From: Paenibacillus_AA sp045062745
GTDB taxonomy: Bacteria > Bacillota > Bacilli > Paenibacillales > NBRC-103111
Assembly (NCBI RefSeq): GCF_045062745.1
Contig: NZ_JBJGED010000018.1
Span: 62,001-126,000, forward strand
Direction: 5' to 3'
Length of the DNA stretch: 64,000 nt
The notes beneath the pieces are model-generated. The model was not told where the DNA came from. It did no database searches and worked only from the letters and a program-made list of their open reading frames with translations. The position numbers were made by a program, and so were the translations under genes. Of this stretch, positions 58,967 through 64,000 are shown piece by piece; position 1 is the first letter of the stretch, and each line of letters begins with the position of its first letter.

Positions 58967-59473
58967 ATGGCTGAAAAAAACCAAATGACAGGCGTGCAGC
59001 TAATGAAGCAAATGCTGTTCGAGGAACTTGGGCAAATCGTACGAACGAGCTCCAAGCTTATTGGTTCTATTAAAGAGGAAGATTGGGCGTTCAAGCCGCA
59101 CCCAAACATGCGGTCGCTGCGCGAGCTGGTCGATCATCTCGTATCCGTTCCTTCGACGGACCTGCTCATTCTGAAGGAGCATGCCGAGCCGGATATCCGC
59201 CGATTGGAATCGGACATAGCCGCTGACAGAGACAAAACGTCCCTTGCGGCGCGGATGGCCGCCGGGCTGCAGGAAGTGACCGAATATATGGAAGCTTTGG
59301 ATGACGAAACGTTCCTGCACCGGACTACCACGCCGTTCTACATCGATCACCCGACGGCTCAGGCGAAGTGGCTGATCGAGATCGTCACGCACGCCCAGCA
59401 CCATCGCGCCCAGCTGTTCCAATATTTGAAGCAGCTCGGCTACTCCGTCACGATGTTTGATTTGTACGGTTAA
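58967..59473 (+). CDS. DinB-family protein
   Basis: A 168-residue four-helix protein with GGAGGG upstream. The metal-site histidines of the DinB/YfiT fold are visible in RELVDHLVS near 45 and in the C-terminal ETVTHAQHHRAQLFQYLKQLGY-like segment (HAQHHRAQ). Family members are thiol- or metal-dependent transferases or stress proteins; the name refers to damage induction in B. subtilis. It is divergent from the WYL regulator and may be its target. Confidence 0.88.
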   Translation: MAEKNQMTGVQLMKQMLFEELGQIVRTSSKLIGSIKEEDWAFKPHPNMRSLRELVDHLVSVPSTDLLILKEHAEPDIRRLESDIAADRDKTSLAARMAAGLQEVTEYMEALDDETFLHRTTTPFYIDHPTAQAKWLIEIVTHAQHHRAQLFQYLKQLGYSVTMFDLYG

Positions 59474-59574
59474 GCCTGTGCCTATACGCGCGGAACCTTA
59501 TTCCGGAGCTTATCCTTCGCCTGGAACGCGAGGGTCCCGGCAGGTTCCGCGTGGTCGCATAGCAGACTTACATT

Positions 59575-60660
59575 CTATTGAACACGGCTGTTGTACAAGC
59601 CCGATTGCTTCAGCTGGGCGAAGAACGATTCGAACTGTGGTATCGTAAGCTGCTGCTCCGCATCAGAGAGGGCGGTCGGAGGATCCGGATGTACTTCGAT
59701 CATAATGCCGTCGGCTCCGGCGGCTAGAGCAGCCTTGGCACATGGCAGTACGATGTCCTTGCGCCCGGTGGAATGGCTGACGTCGACGAGCACCGGCAAG
59801 TGGCTCTCCTGTTTCAGGATCGGGACGGCGGAGATGTCGAGCGTATTGCGCGTCCACTTCTCATAAGTCCGGATGCCGCGCTCGATCAGCATCACTTGCG
59901 TATTGCCTCGCGAGACGACGTATTCCGCCGCCATGAGGAATTCCTCCATCGTCGCGGCGATGCCCCGCTTCAGCAAGACCGGGATGCGGGCTTCGCCGGC
60001 GGCTTTCAGCAGCTCGAAATTTTGCATATTGCGCGCGCCGATTTGAATGACGTCGATATATTGCTCCGCCAGCTCGATATGGGCGGGATTCACGATTTCG
60101 CTGATCGTGACAAGGCCGAATTCGTCGGCGACTTCTTTCAGAATTTTCAACCCTTCGACACCCAGCCCCTGAAAATCGTACGGAGACGTTCTTGGCTTAT
60201 AGGCGCCGCCTCGGATGACCTGCACCCCCGACGCTTTAAGAGCTGCCGCTACCGTTCGTACCTGCTCATAGCTTTCCACCGAGCACGGTCCCGCCACCAT
60301 CAAGTGCGCGCCTCCGCCGACCGTGACCCCCTTCGCGTTCACGACCGTATCCTCCGTTTGCCGCTTGCGGCTGACCAGCAAATGCTTTTTCCGGTCTTGC
60401 TGCTGCAAATCCAGCGAAGCTTTGAAAATTTGTTTGAACAGATGCCTGATCGTCGCTTCATCGAACGGGCCTGTGTTCATCTCCACCAAGGCGTCGAGCA
60501 TTTGCCGCTCCCGAACCGGATCGTACTTCGGGACGCCTTGCGTTTCTTTGACGACGCCGATCTGCTGCGCGATCTGGCCTCTTCGGCAAAACAGCTGCAG
60601 CAGCTCCTTATTGATCTGATCCAATTCTCCGCGCAAGGCGTCCAATTCGTTGTTGCTCAT
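59575..60660 (-). CDS. aroA: bifunctional chorismate mutase / 3-deoxy-7-phosphoheptulonate synthase
   Basis: A 361-residue protein with an AroQ-type chorismate mutase at about 1-85 (LDALRGELDQINKELLQLFCRRGQIAQQIG) and a DAHP synthase barrel at about 95-355 (VAGPCSVESYEQV, GAYKPRTSPYDFQGLG, EIHPDPPTALSD-like end). It condenses phosphoenolpyruvate with erythrose 4-phosphate, the first step to aromatic amino acids; the mutase part also serves feedback inhibition. This is the normal Firmicutes fusion length. The leader (60661-61055) is a T-box, so expression responds to uncharged aromatic tRNA. Ribosome site AAGGAGTGG. Confidence 0.94.
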   Translation of the reverse strand: MSNNELDALRGELDQINKELLQLFCRRGQIAQQIGVVKETQGVPKYDPVRERQMLDALVEMNTGPFDEATIRHLFKQIFKASLDLQQQDRKKHLLVSRKRQTEDTVVNAKGVTVGGGAHLMVAGPCSVESYEQVRTVAAALKASGVQVIRGGAYKPRTSPYDFQGLGVEGLKILKEVADEFGLVTISEIVNPAHIELAEQYIDVIQIGARNMQNFELLKAAGEARIPVLLKRGIAATMEEFLMAAEYVVSRGNTQVMLIERGIRTYEKWTRNTLDISAVPILKQESHLPVLVDVSHSTGRKDIVLPCAKAALAAGADGIMIEVHPDPPTALSDAEQQLTIPQFESFFAQLKQSGLYNSRVQ

Positions 60661-60699
60661 CGTCAGTCCACTCCTTCTTCCCGTTATTTTTTGAATTCC

Positions 60700-61055
60700 T
60701 CGGACAACAAAAAAGGTCCCTCGTCCGGAAAGGGACGGGGAACCGCGGTACCACCCTAATTAGAGCGCTGCTTCCGTAAGCGGCCGTGAGCTATGCCCGG
60801 GCCGTGGAAATGCGCATCTCGCTTGGAGCACGGTAACGGCGTGCGGCCGGATCACCTCTACATACCTGCGGCATGCGCGGCAGGCGTTCAAGAATCCACT
60901 CGGGAGCGAACTTCGGCTGCTGTTTCCTTCGGCGCGCTCTCAGTCGCTGACGCGCCGTCCCTGATAAGGACATCAGGCCGAACTGACGCCTAACAGGGGG
61001 CGAGTCAGTTCCGGCATGCTTACTTTTCTCCGTCATTGTGCTTGCGTACGTATAA
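60700..61055 (-). ncRNA. T-box leader of the DAHP synthase gene
   Basis: On the minus strand the leader carries the T-box sequence GGGTGGTACCGCGG at 60742-60755, preceded by AATTAG. A terminator (GTCCCT/AGGGAC followed by CTTTTTT, about 60708-60736) follows, and an AGTA-type S-turn motif (GACGGAGAAAAGTA) lies near 61021-61034. T-boxes sense uncharged tRNA and turn on the downstream gene by antitermination. I could not assign the specifier codon with confidence; an aromatic tRNA is expected from the gene. Confidence 0.9.
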
Positions 61056-61063
61056 TGACTCTT

Positions 61064-61093
61064 ACTTTAGGGGAGAGAGCTTATCCGTGTCAA
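61064..61093 (-). promoter_or_regulatory. sigma-A promoter of the T-box/DAHP synthase operon
   Basis: On the minus strand a perfect TTGACA (61088-61093) and TAAAGT (61064-61069) are separated by 18 bases; transcription would begin near 61055, at the start of the T-box leader. Confidence 0.65.
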
Positions 61094-61253
61094 GCCCATT
61101 TTTTTGATCTCGGGACGGGGTTACGGGCTGGACCAAGGTCCAGCCGACGAACGACCTGAAGTCGGTTTTCGATCGAGAGGTCCTTGCGTATAGTAAAAGT
61201 ATCAGAAACAAACTGCGAGGTTACGAGGAAACAGGAATAGAGGAGTGGCGAAG

Positions 61254-62522
61254 ATGGAACGCATGGAACACCAACGTATCTTGATCTTGACTGGACGCTA
61301 TGGGGAAGGACACCGCCAGGCCGCGCTGGCGCTGCAGGAAGCCTACGGGCAGAGCTATCCGAACGCCTCCGTTCAAGTTGTTGACTATATGGAATGGATG
61401 CACCCGTATACGCATGAGCTGGGCCGTACGTTATTCGTAAAGGGGGTGGCCGCCCTACCGTCGGTCTACGGCTTCCTGTTCGAGCAGACCCGGCGGCCCG
61501 GGATGATCGCCCGCGGGATGCACTTCCTGACCCGCTTCGGCATTCCGCGCATGCAGCAGCTCCTGGAGGAGACGCGGCCTACGCTCGTGGTCAGCACGTT
61601 CCCGCTCGCCGCGGGCGCCATGTCGGCGCTGAAGCAGCGGGGATTGACGGATGTCCCGACAGTCACCGTTATTACCGACCATACGGACCACAGCTATTGG
61701 GTGCATCCGTATACCGATCGCTACTTGGTCGGCTCGGAACGGGTCGGCCGTCTGCTGCGGAGGAAGGGCGTCCCGTCCACGCGCATCACCGTGACCGGCA
61801 TCCCAATCCGCAGCCGGTTCGGGCACGATCCGGAGCGGGAGCTGCTTCGGCACAAACACGGACTGCGGGCGGACATGCCCACGATCCTGCTAATGGGCGG
61901 AGGCTGCGGCATCATCGACAAGCACCTGCTGGCGGCGCTCGAGAGCGAAGCCGTGACCCAGCGGCTGCAGCTCGTCATCTGCTGCGGGCACAATACGCGG
62001 CGGATGGAGCAGATGACCCGCGCTTCCCGCTCGAGCCGCCACCGCATCGTTCCGCTCGGCTTCGTCGAGTGCATCGACGAATACATGGCGCTCGCCGATT
62101 TGATCGTGACGAAGCCCGGCGGGCTCAGCACGTCGGAGGCGATCGCTATGCGGCTGCCGATGCTCTTGTACCGGGCGCTCCCCGGCCAGGAGGAGGACAA
62201 CGCCCGGTACTTGACGAAGGCGGGCGTTGCCGTCAGGGCGGAAGGCGAGCTCGATCTCGCGCGGAAGCTAAGCGCGCTGCTCGAAGCGCCGGAGCAGCTC
62301 GACGAGATGCGGAATCGCGCGAGCCGGCTCGATCAGCGCCATTCCGCCGGCAAGGCGGCGCTTCAGATGGCTTTCGTGCAGGCCGATCCTTACACGGCGC
62401 CGTCGGACACGGGCGCCATCGCCATCGCCTGGTCGAGACGGGGCTCCAAACTTTTGCCGGAGTTCCTCAAGCAAAAATGGGCGTCTGTCCGTGCAGCCCG
62501 CCCGTTCTCGCGAATAGGATAG
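61254..62522 (+). CDS. UgtP/MGDG-synthase-like glycosyltransferase
   Basis: A 422-residue glycosyltransferase of the GT28 type; the ATG at 61254 is chosen (AGGAG upstream), as the GTG at 61245 overlaps that site. The N-terminal ILILTGRYGEGHRQAALAL motif and VVDYMEWMHPYTHE are typical of the MGDG-synthase/UgtP domain; VTVITDHTDHSYWVHPYTD follows. The C-terminal nucleotide-sugar half has ILLMGGGCGIID and DLIVTKPGGLSTSEAIAMRLPMLLY. It probably builds glucosyl- or galactosyl-diacylglycerol from a UDP-sugar at the membrane surface. It is divergent from the T-box promoter. Confidence 0.88.
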   Translation: MERMEHQRILILTGRYGEGHRQAALALQEAYGQSYPNASVQVVDYMEWMHPYTHELGRTLFVKGVAALPSVYGFLFEQTRRPGMIARGMHFLTRFGIPRMQQLLEETRPTLVVSTFPLAAGAMSALKQRGLTDVPTVTVITDHTDHSYWVHPYTDRYLVGSERVGRLLRRKGVPSTRITVTGIPIRSRFGHDPERELLRHKHGLRADMPTILLMGGGCGIIDKHLLAALESEAVTQRLQLVICCGHNTRRMEQMTRASRSSRHRIVPLGFVECIDEYMALADLIVTKPGGLSTSEAIAMRLPMLLYRALPGQEEDNARYLTKAGVAVRAEGELDLARKLSALLEAPEQLDEMRNRASRLDQRHSAGKAALQMAFVQADPYTAPSDTGAIAIAWSRRGSKLLPEFLKQKWASVRAARPFSRIG

Positions 62523-62560
62523 GCTAAGAACCCATCACGCGAGATAGGAGCCCGAAATTC

Positions 62561-62644
62561 ATGGTCAGGATCTCCCCTACGGAATGGATTATCGTATTAA
62601 CCCTGTTTACCCTGCTGGCGCTTATACTCGTTTTGCTGCTGTAA
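62561..62644 (+). CDS. 27-residue membrane peptide upstream of spoVAC
   Basis: A short ORF with TAGGAG 10 bases before the ATG. The peptide starts MVRISPTEW and the last 18 residues are one hydrophobic helix (IVLTLFTLLALILVLLL). A terminator follows 18 bases later, giving the compact layout of a real small gene. Tiny single-helix proteins are common in spore-forming bacteria. The function is unknown; its neighbours, a glycosyltransferase and spoVAC, give no firm hint. Confidence 0.5.
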   Translation: MVRISPTEWIIVLTLFTLLALILVLLL

Positions 62645-62661
62645 CGAGAGGTTCCTTCGTG

Positions 62662-62697
62662 AGCCGCACCGCTTCCTCGAAGCGGGTGCGGCTGTTT
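62662..62697 (+). terminator. intrinsic terminator before the spoVA cluster
   Basis: AGCCGCACC-GCTTC pairs with GAAGC-(G)-GGTGCGGCT, a stem of about 14 bp with one bulge, followed by GTTTGCC. It ends the glycosyltransferase/small-ORF unit. Confidence 0.7.
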
Positions 62698-62802
62698 GCC
62701 GTGGATAAGGATACGCGATGTTGCGAATGCTATCCACACAAGGCGCTAGAAGCGAGTGCTATCGAAGTGCGTTTTTGACAAACGCTGTAGGAGTTGACAC
62801 GA

Positions 62803-63276
62803 ATGACAAATCAACAAAAGAAGAAGATGACGCCGGTTCAGCAAAAGTACCAGCAGCTCGCCAAAGCGAAAGAGCCGCCCCGGCCGGTGCTGATGAATTG
62901 TATCCGCGCCTTCTTCGCGGGGGGCCTCATTTGTTTGGTGGGGCAGTGCCTCATGGAGCTGTTCATCCATCAATTCGATTTCACGGAGAAGACCGCGGGC
63001 AACCCGACGGTCGCCGTGCTCATCCTGATCTCGGTTATCCTGACGTCGTTCGGCGTGTACGACAAATTCGCCCAATGGGCGGGCGCCGGGTCGGCGGTAC
63101 CGGTCACGGGCTTCGCCAACTCCATGAGCTCCGCCGCTATCGAGCACAAGAGCGAAGGTCTCGTGCTGGGCGTCGGAGGCAACATGTTCAAACTGGCCGG
63201 CTCGGTGATCGTCTTCGGGACGGTGGCGGCGTTCTTTGTCGGCATCGTACATATGCTGCTCGACCTGGGAGGATGA
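62803..63276 (+). CDS. spoVAC: stage V sporulation protein AC
   Basis: A 157-residue membrane protein; the ATG at 62803 (GGAG 9 bases upstream) is preferred to TTG 62794. It matches SpoVAC: MTPVQQKYQQLAKAKEPPRP at the start, then three to four hydrophobic segments with CIRAFFAGGLICLVGQ, FAQWAGAGSAVPVTGFANSMSS and LVLGVGGNMFKLAGSVIVFG. SpoVAC is a mechanosensitive channel in the spore inner membrane needed for dipicolinate movement. spoVAC, spoVAD and spoVAE normally form one operon; here spoVAD is destroyed. Confidence 0.93.
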   Translation: MTNQQKKKMTPVQQKYQQLAKAKEPPRPVLMNCIRAFFAGGLICLVGQCLMELFIHQFDFTEKTAGNPTVAVLILISVILTSFGVYDKFAQWAGAGSAVPVTGFANSMSSAAIEHKSEGLVLGVGGNMFKLAGSVIVFGTVAAFFVGIVHMLLDLGG

Positions 63277-63280
63277 CCGG

Positions 63281-63442
63281 ATGCTGAAGGAGCACGTAAC
63301 GTGGGTTTGAAGAGGTTGAAGAAGGGCGAGCTGAAGCGCGTGCTGGTCGTCGCGACCGGAGCGCTGCTGTCGCCGCTGTCCTTCCAGCAAGGCGAGAGCA
63401 TTCCGTGCATTGCGCATGCGGTAGCGTTAGAGAGCGGGGGGT
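63281..63442 (+). pseudogene. spoVAD: spoVAD remnant: N-terminal 9 codons joined to the last ~45-50 codons
   Basis: ATG 63281 encodes MLKEHVTWV, the start of SpoVAD (compare MKLTGKQTWV in B. subtilis), then TGA at 63308. From about 63307 the other frame encodes LKRLKKGELKRVLVVATGAL, LSPLSFQQGESIPCIAHAVA and LESGG, the C-terminus of SpoVAD. The roughly 280 codons between are missing, and the two ends are out of phase. A full SpoVAD is about 340 residues, so the thiolase-like DPA-binding domain is gone. The junction lies inside GTTTGAAGAGGTTGAAGAAGG, which contains a short direct repeat (TTGAAGA/GTTGAAGA). spoVAC and spoVAE on either side are intact. Sequence assembly error is possible but unlikely to leave both termini so neatly. 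Confidence 0.85.
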
Positions 63443-63826
63443 ATGGCGAAGATGGATTACATGCAATATGTGTGGGCGTTTGTGATAGGCGGCGCAATTT
63501 GCGTCCTCGGGCAGCTTCTGTTCGACGTGGTCAAGCTGACCCCGGCGCACACGATGAGCACGCTCGTCGTGTTGGGAGCGATCGTGGACGGGATCAATGT
63601 GAACGGGAAAAGCTTGTACGACCGGTTCATCGAGTTCGCCGGAGCGGGCGCCACCGTGCCGATCACGAGCTTCGGGAACGCACTCGTACACGGGGCGCTG
63701 CAGGAGTACGAGCTGCACGGGTGGATCGGGATCATCACCGGAATTTTCGACGTGACGAGCGCCGGCGTATCCGCCGCGATCATATTCTCTTTCCTCGCGG
63801 CGGTCGTGGCCCGGCCGAAGGGCTGA
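63443..63826 (+). CDS. spoVAE: stage V sporulation protein AE
   Basis: A 127-residue membrane protein with the SpoVAE features: MDYMQYVWAFVIGGAICVLGQLLFDVVKLTPAH, SLYDRFIEFAGAGATVPITSFGNALVHGA and GIFDVTSAGVSAAIIFSFLAA. GAGAGCGGGGGGT lies upstream. It is a partner of SpoVAC in the spore dipicolinate channel. It follows the collapsed spoVAD and still has good translation signals, so the channel subunits may be made without the SpoVAD DPA-binding partner unless another copy exists. Confidence 0.92.
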   Translation: MAKMDYMQYVWAFVIGGAICVLGQLLFDVVKLTPAHTMSTLVVLGAIVDGINVNGKSLYDRFIEFAGAGATVPITSFGNALVHGALQEYELHGWIGIITGIFDVTSAGVSAAIIFSFLAAVVARPKG

Positions 63827-63871
63827 GCTCCTTTCACCGGACATTGAACAACTGAATATATGCCCCATGAC

Positions 63872-63903
63872 AACCTCTGAAGGATCCGCTTCAGAGGTTT
63901 TTG
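63872..63903 (+). terminator. intrinsic terminator of the spoVA cluster
   Basis: ACCTCTGAAG pairs with CTTCAGAGGT around a 6-base loop, followed by TTTTTGG, 45 bases after the spoVAE stop. The rest of the window to 64000 has no supported gene. Confidence 0.88.
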
Positions 63904-64000
63904 GCATGTCTTTCGACCCATCTCCTATTCAATCCGATTTCAATAGGCTGAATTATACAAATATTTCTGTAAGGACGGCTACTATACGGGATTTTTCAAT

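Noticed and set aside
59488..59551. Inverted repeat CGCGGAACCT/AGGTTCCGCG as a terminator for dinB or the DAHP synthase gene
   Set aside because: The loop is over 40 bases and no T run follows on either strand, so function is unsupported.
63301..63855. 184-codon frame running through spoVAE
   Set aside because: Its first ~45 codons are the SpoVAD C-terminus; the rest is out-of-frame spoVAE and reads as Arg-rich noise, so it was treated as a pseudogene fragment.

Overview
The window looks like chromosome from a spore-forming member of the Paenibacillaceae (Paenibacillus or Cohnella type). The grounds are a GC-rich Firmicutes gene style with strong AGGAGG-type ribosome sites, ATG, TTG and GTG starts and many ATGA stop/start overlaps; spoVAC and spoVAE; MsmX-type sugar ABC genes; an AbrB-family regulator; a T-box leader; and a ydaO/yuaA (c-di-AMP) riboswitch. 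The genus is inferred and was not tested against any database.

Layout. 1-4534: end of an APH-like kinase gene, then two minus-strand secreted proteins (a CBM9-like multidomain protein and a DUF4091 protein). 4946-9936: a lipoprotein adaptor, an FtsX/MacB-like permease and a second lipoprotein adaptor, with no ATPase alongside. 10499-19509: a seven-gene operon under a recognisable promoter, holding an uncharacterised cytosolic protein, a beta-propeller, an FAD oxidoreductase, an SDR dehydrogenase, an M14-like zinc hydrolase, a CBM9-like protein and a creatininase-family amidohydrolase. It is probably a catabolic pathway of unknown substrate. 19510-22540: a lower-GC patch with an ECF sigma-factor remnant, two dihydrofolate-reductase-like (RibD C-terminal) proteins, an SRPBCC protein and a RidA-family protein.

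22669-36476: a large sugar-import locus. A divergent lipoprotein solute-binding protein faces an eight-gene operon: MsmX-type ATPase, a 1000-residue membrane-anchored binding protein with carbohydrate-binding-like modules, two complete permease pairs, an NHL/TPR/Yip1-like membrane protein and a DUF5696-like protein. This is the most system-like unexplained cluster. 37042-50190: IclR regulator, two small proteins, an MBOAT/SGNH polysaccharide O-acylation pair, a lipoprotein/response-regulator/kinase operon, thpR, serC, a membrane-anchored XRE regulator, a NodB-type deacetylase, and a 3D-domain wall protein behind a c-di-AMP riboswitch.

50571-64000: PhoB-like regulator, trmL, AbrB-type regulator, an intact IS3-family element, a PD-(D/E)XK-like nuclease gene with a leader terminator, a Gfo/Idh dehydrogenase convergent with an IclR regulator, ArsR and WYL regulators, DinB, the chorismate-mutase/DAHP synthase gene with a T-box leader, a UgtP-like glycosyltransferase, and a spoVA cluster in which spoVAD has collapsed to its two ends between intact spoVAC and spoVAE.

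Many intergenic spacers carry degenerate short repeats, with several families per window and often several copies in one spacer. Two longer dispersed repeats (about 58 bp and about 45 bp) also occur. Protein assignments come from motifs read by eye; no search was run.
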